Positions 1-13,300 of a stretch of DNA of 64,000 bases are shown here, in pieces. The position numbers and the translations under genes were made by a program. Every line of letters starts with the position of its first letter. Positions within the stretch are counted from its first letter, which is position 1. This DNA is from Eledone cirrhosa (Eukaryota; Mollusca; Cephalopoda; Octopoda; Eledonidae), in the NCBI GenBank assembly GCA_964016885.1, contig OZ024744.1, positions 114,218,674 to 114,282,673 on the forward strand, in the 5' to 3' direction. The notes under the pieces were generated by a model. That model had not been told where the DNA came from, did not search any database, and worked only from the letters and a program-made list of their open reading frames with translations.

Positions 1-3000
1 CACAACCCACCCTTGCCCTCTCAACCACATACTCTAGAGAAATCTACACAACCCACCCTTGCTCGCTTAACCACACACTCTACAGAAATCTACACAACCC
101 ACCATTGCTTTCTCAACCACAGACTCTACAGAAATCTACACAAACCACCCTTGCTCTCTCAACCACATACTCTACAGAAATCTACACAACCCACCCTTGC
201 TCTCTCAACCACATACACTACAGAAATCTACACAACCCACCCTTGCTCTCTCAACGACATACTCTACAGAAATCTACACAACCCACCCTTGCTCTCTCAA
301 ACACATACTCTAGAGAAATCTACACAACCCACCCTTATTCACTCAAACACATACTCTACAGAAATCTACACAACCCACCCTTGCTCTCTTAACCACATAC
401 TCTACAGAAATCTACACAACCCACCATTGCTCTCTCAACCACACACTCTACAGAAATCTACACAACCCACCCTTGCTCTCTCAACTACATACTCTACAGA
501 AATCTACACAACCCACCCGTGCTCTCTAAACCACATACACTACTGAAATCTACACAACCCACCCTTGCTCTCTCAACCACATACTGTACAGAAATCTTCA
601 CAACCCACCCTTGCTCTCTCAACCACATACTCTACAGAAATCTACACAACCCACCCTTATTCACTCAAACACATACTCTATAGAAATCTACACAACCAAC
701 CCTTGCTCTCTCAACCACACAGTCTACAGAAATCTACACAACCCACCCTTGCTCTCTCAACCACATACTCTACAGAAATCTACACAACCCACCCTTGCTC
801 TCTCAACCACATACTCTAGAGAAATCTACACAACCCACCCTTGCTCTCTCAACTACATACTCTACAGAAATCTACACAACCCACCCTTGCTCTCTCAACC
901 ACATACTCTAGAGAAATCTACACAACCCACCCTTGCTCTCTCAAACCACATACTCTACAGAAATCTACACAACCCACCCTTTCTCTCTCAAACACATACT
1001 CTACAGAAATCTACACAACCCACCCTTGCTCTCTTAACCACACACTCTACAGAAATCTACACAACCCACCCTTGCTCTCTCAACCACATACTCTACAGAA
1101 ATCTACACAACCCACCTTTGCTCTCTCAACCACATACTCTACAGAAATCTACACAACCCACCCTTATTCACTCAAACACATACTCTATAGAAATCTACAC
1201 AACCCACCCTTGCTCTCTCAACCACACAGTCTACAGAAATCTACACAACCCACCCTTGCTCTCTTAACCACATACTCTACAGAAATCTACACAACCCACC
1301 CTTGCTCTCTCAACCACATACTCTAGAGAAATCTACACAACCCACCCTTGCTCTCTCAAACCACATACTCTACAGAAATCTACACAACCCACCCTTTCTC
1401 TCTCAAACACATACTCTACAGAAATCTACACAACCCACCCTTGCTCTCTTAACCACACACTCTACAGAAATCTACACAACCCACCCTTGCTCTCTCAACC
1501 ACATACTCTACAGAAATCTACACAACCCACCCTTGCTCTCTCAAACACATATTCTACAGAAATCTACACAACCCACCCTTGGTCTCTCAACCACATACTC
1601 TAGAGAAATCTACACAACCTACCCTTGCTCTCTAAACCACACACTCTACAAAAATCTACACAACCCACCCTTGCTCTCTCAACCACATATACTATAGAAA
1701 TCTACACAACACACCCTTGCTTTCTCAACCACATACTCTACAGAAATCTACACAACCCACCCTTGCTCTCTCAACCACATACTCTACAGAAATCTACACA
1801 AGCCACCCTTGCTCTCTCAACCACACACTCTACAGAAATTCTACACAACCCACCCTTGCTCTCTCAAACACATACTCTAGAGAAATCTACACAACCCACC
1901 CTTGCTCTCTCAACCACACACTCTACAGAAATCTACACAACCCACCCTTGCTCTCTCAACCACATACTCTACAGAAATCTACACAACCCACCCTTGCCCT
2001 CTCAACCACATACTCTAGAGAAATCTACACAACCCACCCTTGCTCGCTTAACCACACACTCTACAGAAATCTACACAACCCACCATTGCTTTCTCAACCA
2101 CAGACTCTACAGAAATCTACACAAACCACCCTTGCTCTCTCAACCACATACTCTACAGAAATCTACACAACCCACCCTTGCTCTCTCAACCACATACACT
2201 ACAGAAATCTACACAACCCACCCTTGCTCTCTCAACCACATACTCTACAGAAATCTACACAACCCACCCTTGCTCTCTCAAACACATACTCTAGAGAAAT
2301 CTACACAACCCACCATTGCTCTCTCAACCACACACTCTACAGAAATCTACACAACCCACCCTTGCTCTCTCAACTACATACTCTACAGAAATCTACACAA
2401 CCCACCCTTGCTCTCTCAACCACATACACTACTGAAATCTACACAACCCACCCTTGCTCTCTCAACCACATACTGTACAGAAATCTTCACAACCCACCCT
2501 TGCTCTCTCAACCACATACTCTACAGAAATCTACACAACCCACCCTTGCTCTCTCAACCACATACTCTACAGAAATCTACACAACCCACCCTTATTCACT
2601 CAAACACATACTCTATAGAAATCTACACAACCCACCCTTGCTCTCTCAACCACACAGTCTACAGAAATCTACACAACCCACCCTTGCTCTCTCAACCACA
2701 TACTCTACAGAAATCTACACAACCCACCCTTGCTCTCTCAACCACATACTCTAGAGAAATCTACACAACCCACCCTTGCTCTCTCAACCACATACTCTAG
2801 AGAAATCTACACAACCTACCCTTGCTCTCTCAAACCATATACTCTACAGAAATCTACACAACCCACCCTTTCTCTCTCAAACACATACTCTACAGAAATC
2901 TACACAACCCACCCTTGCTCTCTTAACCACACACTCTACAGAAATCTACACAACCCACCCTTGCTCTCTCAACCACATACTCTACAGAAATCTACACAAC

Positions 3001-6000
3001 CCACCCTTGCTCTCTCAAACACATATTCTACAGAAATCTACACAACCCACCCTTGGTCTCTCAACCACATACTCTAGAGAAATCTACACAACCTACCCTT
3101 GCTCTCTAAACCACACACTCTACAAAAATCTACACAACCCACCCTTGCTCTCTCAACCACATATACTATAGAAATCTACACAACCCACCCTTGCTTTCTC
3201 AACCACATACTCTACAGAAATCTACACAACCCACCCTTGCTCTCTCAACCACATACTCTACAGAAATCTACACAAGCCACCCTTGCTCTCTCAACCACAC
3301 ACTCTACAGAAATTCTACACAACCCACCCTTGCTCTCTCAAACACACACTCTAGAGAAATCTACACAACCCACCCTTATTCACTCAAACACATACTCTAG
3401 AGAAATCTACACAACCCACCCTTGCTCTCTCAACCACACACTCTACAGAAATCTACACAACCCACCCTTGCTCTCTCAACCACAGACTCTACAGAAATCT
3501 ACACAAGCCACCCTTGCTCTCTCAACCACATACTCTACAGAAATCTACACAACCCACCCTTGCTCTCTCAACCACATACACTACAGAAATCTACACAACC
3601 CACCCTTGCTCTCTCAACCACATACTCTACAGAAATCTACACAACCCACCCTTGCTCTCTCAAACACATACTCTACAGAAATCTACACAACCCACCCTTG
3701 CTCTCAAACACATACTCTACAGAAATCTACACAACCCACCCTTGCTCTCTTAACCACATACTCTACAGAAATCTACACAACCCACCATTGCTCTCTCAAC
3801 CACACACTCTACAGAAATCTACACAACCCACCCTTGCTCTCTCAACTACATACTCTACAGAAATCTACACAACCCACCCTTGCTCTCTCAACCACATACA
3901 CTACTGAAATCTACACAACCCACCCTTGCTCTCTCAACCACATACTGTACAGAAATCTTCACAACCCACCCTTGCTCTCTCAACCACATACTCTACAGAA
4001 ATCTACACAACCCACCCTTATTCACTCAAACACATACTCTATAGAAATCTACACAACCCACCCTTGCTCTCTCAACCACACAGTCTACAGAAATCTACAC
4101 AACCCACCCTTGCTCTCTCAACCACATACTCTACAGAAATCTACACAACCCACCCTTGCTCTCTCAACCACATACTCTACAAAATCCACACAACCCACCC
4201 TTGCTCTCTAAACCACATACTCTACAGAAATCTACACAACCTACCCTTGCTCTCTCAACCACATACTGTACAGAAATCTACACAACCCACCCTTGCTCTC
4301 TCAACTACATACTCTACAGAAATCTACACAACCCACCCTTGCTCTCTCAACCACATACACTACTGAAATCTACACAACCCACCCTTGCTCTCTCAACCAC
4401 ATACTGTACAGAAATCTTCACAACCCACCCTTGCTCTCTCAACCACATACTCTACAGAAATCTACACAACCCACCCTTGCTCTCTCAACCACATACTCTA
4501 CAGAAATCTACACACCCACCCTTGCTCTCTCAACCACATACTCTACAGAAATCTACACAACCCACCCTTGCTCTCTCAACCACATACTGTACAGAAATCT
4601 ACACAACCCACCCTTGCTCTCTCAACCACATACTCTACAGAAATCTACACAACCTACCCTTGCTCTCTCAAACACATACTCTACAGAAATCTACACAACC
4701 CACCCTTGCTCTCTCAACCACATACTCTACAGTTATCTACACAACCCACCCTTGCTCTCTCAACCACATACTGTACAGAAATCTTCACAACCCACCCTTG
4801 CTCTCTCAACCACATACTCTACAGAAATCTACACAACCCACCCTTGCTCTCTCAACCACATACTCTACAGAAATCTACACACCCACCCTTGCTCTCTCAA
4901 CCACATACTCTACAAAATCCACACAACCCACCCTTGCTCTCTAAACCACATACTCTACAGAAATCTACACAACCTACCCTTGCTCTCTCAACCACATACT
5001 GTACAGAAATCTACACAACCCACCCTTGCTCTCTCAACTACATACTCTACAGAAATCTACACAACCCACCCTTGCTCTCTCAACCACATACTCTACAGAA
5101 ATCTACACAACCCACCCTTGCTCTCAAACACATACTCTACAGAAATCTACACAACCCACCCTTGCTCTCTTAACCACATACTCTACAGAAATCTACACAA
5201 CCCACCATTGCTCTCTCAACCACACACTCTACAGAAATCTACACAACCCACCCTTGCTCTCTCAACTACATACTCTACAGAAATCTACACAACCCACCCT
5301 TGCTCTCTCAACCACATACACTACTGAAATCTACACAACCCACCCTTGCTCTCTCAACCACATACTGTACAGAAATCTTCACAACCCACCCTTGCTCTCT
5401 CAACCACATACTCTACAGAAATCTACACAACCCACCCTTATTCACTCAAACACATACTCTATAGAAATCTACACAACCCACCCTTGCTCTCTCAACCACA
5501 CAGTCTACAGAAATCTACACAACCCACCCTTGCTCTCTCAACCACATACTCTACAGAAATCTACACAACCCACCCTTGCTCTCTCAACCACATACTCTAC
5601 AAAATCCACACAACCCACCCTTGCTCTCTAAACCACATACTCTACAGAAATCTACACAACCTACCCTTGCTCTCTCAACCACATACTGTACAGAAATCTA
5701 CACAACCCACCCTTGCTCTCTCAACTACATACTCTACAGAAATCTACACAACCCACCCTTGCTCTCTCAACCACATACACTACTGAAATCTACACAACCC
5801 ACCCTTGCTCTCTCAACCACATACTGTACAGAAATCTTCACAACCCACCCTTGCTCTCTCAACCACATACTCTACAGAAATCTACACAACCCACCCTTGC
5901 TCTCTCAACCACATACTCTACAGAAATCTACACACCCACCCTTGCTCTCTCAACCACATACTCTACAGAAATCTACACAACCCACCCTTGCTCTCTCAAC

Positions 6001-6301
6001 CACATACTGTACAGAAATCTACACAACCCACCCTTGCTCTCTCAACCACATACTCTACAGAAATCTACACAACCTACCCTTGCTCTCTCAAACACATACT
6101 CTACAGAAATCTACACAACCCACCCTTGCTCTCTCAACCACATACTCTACAGTTATCTACACAACCCACCCTTGCTCTCTCAACCACATACTGTACAGAA
6201 ATCTACACAACCCACCCTTGCTCTCTCAACCACATACTGTACAGAAATCTACACAACCCACCCTTGCTCTCTCAACCACATACTCTACAGAAATCTACAC
6301 A
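1..6301 (+). repeat. 46-bp tandem satellite array (left end outside window)
   Basis: A head-to-tail array of about 137 copies of a 46-bp monomer: caacccacccttgctctctc, then aaccacatactctacagaaa, then tctaca. The array is already running at position 1 and stops at about 6301. The + strand monomer has only two G in 46 bases. The consensus has no stop codon in any + frame, so 46-aa-periodic ORFs of up to 391 codons appear in all three frames. They end only where a variant monomer brings in TAG (ctctagag), TAA (cttaacc, tctaaacc) or TGA (actactgaaat). There is no start context, codon bias or single conserved frame, so I do not call them genes. Higher-order duplication is clear: offset 1420 (3.66-4.78 kb copied at 5.08-6.20 kb), offset about 1474 (1.30-1.70 versus 2.78-3.17 kb) and offset about 1981 (start of window versus 1.98 kb). 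It lies in the intron downstream of the guanylyl cyclase exon at 6411-6560. I see no related transposon. Confidence 0.97.
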
Positions 6302-6410
6302 ATGCACAATTTATATACACACATACAAAGATAAAAAGAAAGACAAAAAACATTTGTAATTGAACCCAGGAACCATGGAGTGTTTACTGTGTGTATTTTA
6401 GATAGTTTAC

Positions 6411-6560
6411 CTCTGTAATTCATATTGAAGACACAGAATGTTCCCTGACGATAACATATCTCATGTAAGATTATTGCAAAACTGTAGATATCTGCTTGCT
6501 GGGCTACTCTGCTGGGAGGGTTCAGTGTTCGCAGGATTTCTGGAGCTGTCCACAGTAGTG
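6411..6560 (-). CDS. Receptor guanylyl cyclase, kinase-homology domain exon (C-lobe part)
   Basis: A 150-nt internal exon read on the minus strand. The acceptor is TTTTTACAG just above 6560. The donor is AGAG|GTAAAC at 6411/6410. The first two bases complete an Ala codon with the last G of the exon at 7198-7351; then 49 codons follow, and one base is left over (phase 1). The peptide starts LLWTAPEILR, continues NPPSRVAQQADIYSFAII, then LHEICYRQGTF. The WTAPE(I/L)LR...D(I/V)YSF..I..EI signature is highly characteristic of the kinase-homology domain of membrane guanylyl cyclases (NPR-A/B, Gyc76C, speract-receptor group), where it replaces the APE motif and helix F of true kinases. This domain binds ATP and gates the cyclase domain that makes cGMP; it is not expected to phosphorylate. 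The exon for the dimerisation helix and cyclase domain is not in the window and must lie left of the 46-bp satellite. Positions 6302-6410 hold only intron sequence. Confidence 0.9.
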
Positions 6561-6581
6561 CTGTAAAAATAACATATCACA

Positions 6582-6607
6582 TTATATATATATATATATA
6601 TTTATAT
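6582..6607. repeat. (TA)n microsatellite in short intron
   Basis: A simple TA run of about 26 bp within the 637-bp intron (6561-7197) between two guanylyl cyclase exons. Confidence 0.9.
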
Positions 6608-6645
6608 GGGGTTTTGCATCCCTCTTACATATGATTTTACGTTCT

Positions 6646-6950
6646 ATCAAATGCATTTTATTATGGCACCAGCACCAGAGAGGTTGCCATGTCTTTGACA
6701 CAACTGAAGAGTCCTTTCAACCCTTTATTTGAGAAGCTTTCTGCAGCTGCCTGTCCTTCCTATCATTAACCACTTTACAGAGTGTACTGGGTGGGTTTAT
6801 AGTGTAGATCACCAACACTAGAGAGGTTGTCATGTCCTTGACACAACTAAAGAAGTTGTCCTCCTAATCTTTTTAGGCATGGTTTCTATGGCTGGTTGCC
6901 GTTCCTCTCACCAACCACTGTACAGGGTGTACCAGGTGCATGTCTTAACT
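6646..6950 (+). repeat. Diverged two-copy dispersed repeat (cephalopod-type)
   Basis: Two related blocks lie head to tail. Each contains 'gagaggttg(c/t)catgtc(t/c)ttgacacaact', and after about 90 bp 'cca(c/a)..tacag(a/g)gtgtac(t/c)(g/a)ggtg'. The shared words sit 145-153 bp apart (gagagg at 6678 and 6831; cactttacag and cactgtacag at 6771 and 6916). From memory, this is a family scattered in multiple tandem copies through octopus and cuttlefish genomes ('gccaaccactttacagagtgtactgggtgc' type); that attribution has not been checked. It has no coding potential. Confidence 0.7.
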
Positions 6951-7197
6951 TCAGACACATTCTGAACTTTATTGTGCAAATTATTTCCCTGTTTGTGGAG
7001 TCTTAAAAATGTCCCCTTTTGTCATGACGGATCATGGGTTTACACCCAGAAAATTTATCTCTATAGACAGTTTTGGTTTGTTGAAGACCAGCAGTCACTC
7101 CTCTCTCAGACAGTGATGTTGTCCAAAGGAAAAGCAACACTGATTGTCACACAACAAAGCCATACCTGGACCTATGCCTGCTCTTATATATACTTAC
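6951..7197 (-). other. Intron sequence with no recognisable feature
   Basis: The rest of the 637-bp intron between the exons at 7198-7351 and 6411-6560. A 77-codon + strand ORF (6972-7205) overlaps it but runs antisense across a splice donor and shows no protein similarity I recognise, so I treat it as chance. Confidence 0.6.
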
Positions 7198-7351
7198 CTT
7201 TATGATCTTCTACTTCAATGTCAGACTTCTGCCGCAATATGCTTGGACCATAGTCTGTTATTTTGACGACCCACCTTCTGTCAATAACACAGTTTGTGCT
7301 TTTCAGGCGGCCATGAGACTTCAAAAAGGATTCATGGATATATAACATGCC
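7198..7351 (-). CDS. Receptor guanylyl cyclase, kinase-homology domain exon (catalytic-loop part)
   Basis: A 154-nt minus-strand exon. The acceptor is TCTTTCTAG ending at 7352; the donor is AAAG|GTAAGT at 7198/7197. It is read from its first base (phase 0): 51 codons plus one base, which joins in phase to the exon at 6560. The peptide begins [18 protein letters not shown], then [17 protein letters not shown]. In receptor guanylyl cyclases the equivalent stretch is G(M/L).(Y/F)(L/I)H.S...SHG.LKS(S/T)NC(V/L)(V/I)D.R...K(I/V)(T/S)DYG. The kinase catalytic-loop HRD Asp is replaced (HGRLKSTN) and DFG is replaced by DYG, as expected for the pseudokinase domain of this family. The preceding exon is 55.7 kb away at 63085-63156. 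It probably belongs to an NPR/Gyc76C-like receptor; the sub-family and ligand cannot be inferred. Confidence 0.93.
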
Positions 7352-7372
7352 CTAGAAAGAAGACATGAAGGT

Positions 7373-7558
7373 TATTTAACCCTTCCATTACCATATTTTT
7401 TATTAAATATACTGGTTATAAATTTGAAAATAATCAAGAATTTGGAATGATTTAGTAATATAACTAACTTGCTATTTGGAACATAACATAACAAATGTTC
7501 CTACATAAGATTATGATGGTAGATTTTTAGATATGAAAGATTTAACCCTTTCCGTCCC
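7373..7558 (+). repeat. Dispersed AT-rich intronic repeat (cephalopod-type)
   Basis: An AT-rich block of about 186 bp bounded by the similar words ttaacccttccattacc (7376-7392) and tttaaccctttccgtcc (7541-7557). Its core at 7423-7470 matches 60698-60745 at about 85% (roughly 7 mismatches in 48). From memory, it resembles a common octopus repeat opening with 'ttaaccctttcgttacc' and containing 'aagaatttagtaaaataact'. It has no ORF. The antisense LINE relic starts right at its end (7559). Confidence 0.65.
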
Positions 7559-7869
7559 TATTTCAAGTATCTTGGTACCATGTTCACAAATGATGGAAGG
7601 CTGGAGGCTGAATTAGGTGCAAGAATTGCAGGAGCTGGTGCAGTAATGTGCCAGCTTCAGTATTCAATAATCAGAAAAAGGGAGGTAGGTATAAAAGCTA
7701 AATTCGCTACCTTCAATTCACTATTCATGCCAACCCCTACCTATGGTCATGAATCTTGGGAATAGAAGCAGCTGAAATGGGGTTCCCCCAATGGTATTTG
7801 GAGGAACATTACTTGATACAATGTGTAGCTCAGAGATCTGAAAGTCACTCCAGGTAGAGCTGCTACTTC
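7559..7869 (+). pseudogene. LINE relic A, left half: RT C-terminal region up to the satellite
   Basis: Translation from 7559 begins YFKYLGTMFTNDGRL and continues through RIAGAGAVM, IKAKFATFNSLF and PTYGHESWE before a TAG at 7763-7765. This is the end of a LINE reverse-transcriptase ORF: the F.YLG motif (RT block 7) and the K.....(I/F)....PTLTYG.E.W region. Past the stop, a shifted frame resumes as (A)AEMGF, and another reads VELLLL, stop, IERSQL, stop, YY.HVVRMSQE at about 7853-7930. The usual family text here is VEPLLLRIERSQLRW-GHVxRM. The two stops are TGA where CGA (Arg) is expected, which fits CpG decay. The element is 5'-truncated (no endonuclease, no YADD), frame-shifted and dead, and antisense to the host gene. 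Its continuation is found 52.5 kb away at 60330. Confidence 0.85.
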
Positions 7870-8878
7870 TCTGAATTGAGAGATCACAGCTTTGATACTA
7901 TCTACATGTGGTTAGAATGTCTCAGGAAGGAATCTCTGAATTGAGAGGTCACAACTCTGATACTATGGACATGTGGTTAGAATGTCTCAGGAAAGAATCT
8001 CTGAATTGAGAGATCACAACTCTGATACTATGGACATGTGGTTAGAATGTCTCAGGAAAGAATCTCTGAATTGAGAGATCACAGCTCTGATGCTATGTAC
8101 ATGGGGTTAGAATGTCTCAGGAAAGAATCTCTGAATTGAGAGATCACAGCTCTGATGCTATGTACATGGGGTTAGAATGCCTCAGGAAAGAATCTCTGTA
8201 TTGAGAGATCACAGCTCTGATACTATGGATATGTGGTTAGAATGTCTCAGGAAAGAATCTCTGAATTGAGAGATCACAGATTTGATACTATGTACATGTG
8301 GTTAGAATGTCTCAGGAAAGAATCTCTGAATTGAGAGATCACAGCACTGATACTATGGACATGTGGTTAGAATATCTCAGGAAAGAATCTCTGTATTGAG
8401 AGATCACAGCTCTGATACTACAGACATGGGGTTAGAATGATGTCAGGAAAGAATCTCTGAATTGAGAGATCACAGCTCTGATACTACAGATATGTGGTTA
8501 GAATATCTCAGGAAAGAATCTCTGAATTGAGAGATCACAGCTCTGATACTATGACATGTGGTTAGAATGTCTCAGGAAAGAATCTCTGAATTGAGAGATC
8601 ACAGCTCTGATACTATGTACATGTGGTTAGAATGTCTCAGAAAAGAATCTCTGAATTGAGAGATCACAGCTCTGATACTATGTACATGTGGTTAGAATGT
8701 CTCAGGAAAGAATCTCTGAATTGAGAGATCACAGCTCTGATACTATGTATATGTGGTTAGAATGTCTCAGGAAAGAATCTCTGAATTGAGAGATCACAGC
8801 TCTGATACTACAGACATCTGGTTAGAATGTCTCAGGAAAGAATCTCTGAATTGAGAGATCACAGCTCTGATACTACAG

Positions 8879-10375
8879 ACATGTGGTTAGAATGTCTCAG
8901 GAAAGAATCTCTGAATTGAGAGATCACAGCTCTGACACTATGGACATGTGGTTAGAATGTCTCAGGAAAGAATCTCTGAATTGAGAGATCACAGCTTTGA
9001 TACTATGTACATGTGGTTAGAATGTCTCAGGAAAGAATCTTTGAATTGAGAGATCACAGCACTGACACTATGGACATGTGGTTAGAGTGTCTCAGGAAAG
9101 AATCTCTGAATTGAGAGATCACAGCACTGATACTATGGACATGTGGTTAGAATGTCTCAGGAAAGAATCTGTGTATTGAGAGATCACAGCTCTGATACTA
9201 TGACATGTGGTTAGAATGTCTCAGGAAAGAATCTCTGAATTGAGATATCACAGCTCTGATACTATGGACATGTGGTTAGAATGTCTCAGGAAAGAATCTC
9301 TGTATTGAGAGATACTATGACATGTGGTTAGAATATCTCAGGCAAGAAACTCTGAATTGAGAGATCACAGCTCTGATACTACAAACATGTGGTTAGAATG
9401 TCTCAGGAAAGAATCTCTGAATTGAGAGATCACAGCTCTGATACTATGTACGTGTGGTTAGAATTTCTCAGGAAAGAATCTCTGAATTGAGAGATCACAG
9501 CTTTGATACTATGTACATGTGGTTAGAATGTCTCAGGAAAGAATCTCTGTATTGAGAGATCACAGCTCTGATACTATGACATGTGGTTAGAATGTCTCAG
9601 GAAAGAATCTCTGAATTGAGATATCACAGCCCTGATACTATGGACATGTGGTTAGAATGTCTCAGGAAAGAATCTCTGAATTGAGATATCACAGCTCTGA
9701 TACTATGGACATGTGGTTAGAATGTCTCAGGAAAGAATCTCTGTATTGAGAGATCACAGCTCTGATACTATGTACATGTGGTTAGAATGTCTCAGGAAAG
9801 AATCTCTGAATTGAGAGATCACAGCTTTGATACTATGTACATGTGGTTAGAATGTCTCAGGAAAGAATCTCTGAATTGAGAGATCACAGCTCTGACACTA
9901 TGGACATGTGGTTAGAATGTCTCAGGAAAGAATCTCTGAATTGAGAGATCACAGCTTTGATACTATGTACATGTGGTTAGAATGTCTCAGGAAAGAATCT
10001 TTGAATTGAGAGATCACAGCACTGACACTATGGACATGTGGTTAGAGTGTCTCAGGAAAGAATCTCTGAATTGAGAGATCACAGCACTGATACTATGGAC
10101 ATGTGGTTAGAATGTCTCAGGAAAGAATCTGTGTATTGAGAGATCACAGCTCTGATACTATGACATGTGGTTAGAATGTCTCAGGAAAGAATCTCTGAAT
10201 TGAGATATCACAGCTCTGATACTATGGACATGTGGTTAGAATGTCTCAGGAAAGAATCTCTGTATTGAGAGATACTATGACATGTGGTTAGAATATCTCA
10301 GGCAAGAAACTCTGAATTGAGAGATCACAGCTCTGATACTACAAACATGTGGTTAGAATGTCTCAGGAAAGAATC
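8879..10375 (+). repeat. 960-bp-offset duplication within the 65-bp array
   Basis: Positions 8879-9415 and 9839-10375 are identical by eye for about 537 bp, including rare variants (ttgaattgag, ttagagtgtc, and the shortened tgtattgagagatactatgac unit). They then diverge at gaatctctga versus gaatcactga. The offset corresponds to about 15 monomers, some of them shortened. Confidence 0.85.
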
Positions 10376-13300
10376 ACTGAATTGAAAGATCACAGCTCTG
10401 ATACTATGGACATGTGGTTAGAATGTCCCAGGAAAGAATCTCTGAATTGAGAGGTCACAGTTCTGATACTACAGATATGTGGTTAGAATGTCTCAGGAAA
10501 GAATCACTGAATTGAGAGATCACAGCTCTGATACTATGGACATGTGGTTAGAATGTCTCAGGAAAGAATCTCTGTATTGAGAGATCACAGCTCTGATACT
10601 ATGTACATGTGGTTAGAATGTCTCAGGAAAGAATCTCTGAATTGAGAGATCACAGCTTTGATACTATGTACATGTGGTTAGAATGTCTCAGGAAAGAATC
10701 TCTGAATTGAGAGATCACAGCTCTGATACTATGGACATGTGGTTAGAATGTCTCAGGAAAGAATCTCTGAATTGAGAGATCACAGCTCTGATACTATAGA
10801 TATGTGGTTAGAATGTCTCAGGAAAGAATCACTGAATTGAGAGATCACAGCTCTGATACTATGGACATGTGGTTAGAATGTCCCAGGAAAGAATCTCTGA
10901 ATTGAGAGGTCACAGTTCTGATACTACAGATATGTGGTTAGAATGTCTCAGGAAAGAATCTCTGAGTTGAGAGGTCAGAGCTCTGATACTATGGACATGG
11001 GGTTAGAATGTCTCAGGAAAGAATCTCTGAATTGAGAGATCACAGCTCTGATACTATGACATGTGGTTAGAATGTCTCAGGAAAGAATCTCTGTATTGAG
11101 AGATCACAGCTCTGATACTATGACATGTGGTTAGAATATCTCAGGCAAGAAACTCTGAATTGAGAGATCACAACTCTGATACTACAAACATGTGGTTAGA
11201 ATGTCTCAGGAAAGAATCTCTGAATTGAGAGATCACAGCTCTGATACTATGTACATGTGGTTAGAATGTCTCAGGAAAGAATCTGTGTATTGAGAGATCA
11301 CAGCTCTGATACTATGACATGTGGTTAGAATGTCTCAGGAAAGAATCTCTGAATTGAGATATCACAGCTCTGATACTATGGACATGTGTTTAGAATGTCT
11401 CAGGAAAGAATCTCTGTATTGAGAGATCACAGCTCTGATACTATGACATGTGGTTAGAATATCTCAGGCAAGAAACTCTGAATTGAGAGATCACAGCTCT
11501 GATACTACAAACATGTGGTTAGAATGTCTCAGGAAAAAATCTCTGAATTGAGAGATCACAGCTCTGACACTATGTACATGTGGTTAGAATGTCTCAGAAA
11601 AGAATCTCTGAATTGAGAGATCACAGCTCTCTCTAATACTATGTACATGTGGTTAGAATGTCTCAGGAAAGAATCTCTGAATTGAGAGATCACAGCTCTG
11701 ATACTATGACATGTGGTTAGAATGTCTCAGGAAAGAATCTCTGAATTGAGAGATCACAGCTCTGATACTACAGACATGTGGTTAGAATGTCTCAGGAAAG
11801 AATCTCTGAATTGAGATATCACAGCTCTGACACTATGGACATGTGGTTAGAATGTCTCAGGAAAGAATCTCTGAATTGAGAGATCACAGCTTTGATACTA
11901 TGTACATGTGGTTAGAATGTCTCAGGAAAGAATCTTTGAATTGAGAGATCACAGCTCTGACACTATGGACATGTGGTTAGAGTGTCTCAGGAAAGAATCT
12001 CTGAATTGAGAGATCACAGCACTGATACTATGGACATGTGGTTAAAATATCTCAGGAAAGAAACTCTGAATTGAGAGATCACAGCTCTGATACTACAAAC
12101 ATGTGGTTAGAATGTCTCAGGAAAGAATCTCTGAATTGAGAGATCACAAGCTCTGATACTATGTACATGTGGCTAGAATGTCTCAGGAAAGAATCTGTGT
12201 ATTGAGAGATCACAGATCTGATACTATGACATGTGGTTAGAATGTCTCAGGAAAGAATCTCTGAATTGAGATATCACAGCTCTGATACTATGGACATGTG
12301 GTTAGAATGTCTCAGGAAAGAATCTCTGTATTGAGAGATCACAGCTCTGATACTATGACATGTGGTTAGAATATCTCAGGCAAGAAACTCTGAATTGAGA
12401 GATCACAGCTCTAATACTACAAACATGTGGTTAGAATGTCTCAGGAAAGAATCTCTGAATTGAGAGATCACAGCTCTGATACTATGTACATGTGGTTAGA
12501 ATTTCTCAGGAAAGAATCTCTGAATTGAGAGATCACAGCTTTGATACTATGTACATGTGGTTAGAATGTCTTAGGAAAGAATCTCTGAATTGAGAGATCA
12601 CAGCTCTGATACTATGGACATGTGGTTAGAATGTCTCAGGAAAGAATCTCTGAATTGAGATATCACAGCTCTGATACTATGGACATGTGGTTAGAATGTC
12701 TCAGGAAAGAATCTCTGAATTGAGAGATCACAGCTCTGATACTACAGACATGTGGTTAGAATGTCTCAGGAAAGAATCTCTGAATTGAGAGATCACAGCT
12801 CTGATGCTATGTACATGGGGTTAGAATGTCTCAGGAAAGAATCTCTGAATTGAGAGATCACAGCTCTGATGCTATGTACATGGGGTTAGAATGCCTCAGG
12901 AAAGAATCTCTGTATTGAGAGATCACAGCTCTGATACTATGGATATGTGGTTAGAATGTCTCAGGAAAGAATCTCTGAATTGAGAGATCACAGCTTTGAT
13001 ACTATGTACATGTGGTTAGAATGTCTAAGGAAAGAATCTCTGAATTGAGAGATCACAGCTCTGATACTATGGACATGTGGTTAGAATATCTCAGGAAAGA
13101 ATCTCTTTATTGAGAGATCACAGCTCTGATACTACAGACATGGGGTTAGAATGATGTCAGGAAAGAATCTCTGAATTGAGAGATCACAGCTCTGATACTA
13201 CAGATATGTGGTTAGAATATCTCAGGAAAGAATCTATGAATTGAGAGATCACAGCTCTGATACTATGACATGTGGTTAGAATGTCTCAGGAAAGAATCTC

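Noticed and set aside
13..6363. Many overlapping periodic ORFs up to 391 codons (LSQPHTLQKSTQPTL type)
   Set aside because: They are frame-shifted readings of a 46-bp tandem repeat whose consensus has no stop in any + frame. All three frames are equally open and end at random variant monomers; there is no coding signature.
6972..7205. 77-codon + strand ORF
   Set aside because: It overlaps the splice donor of a minus-strand exon and intron sequence. No motif, and its length is within chance.
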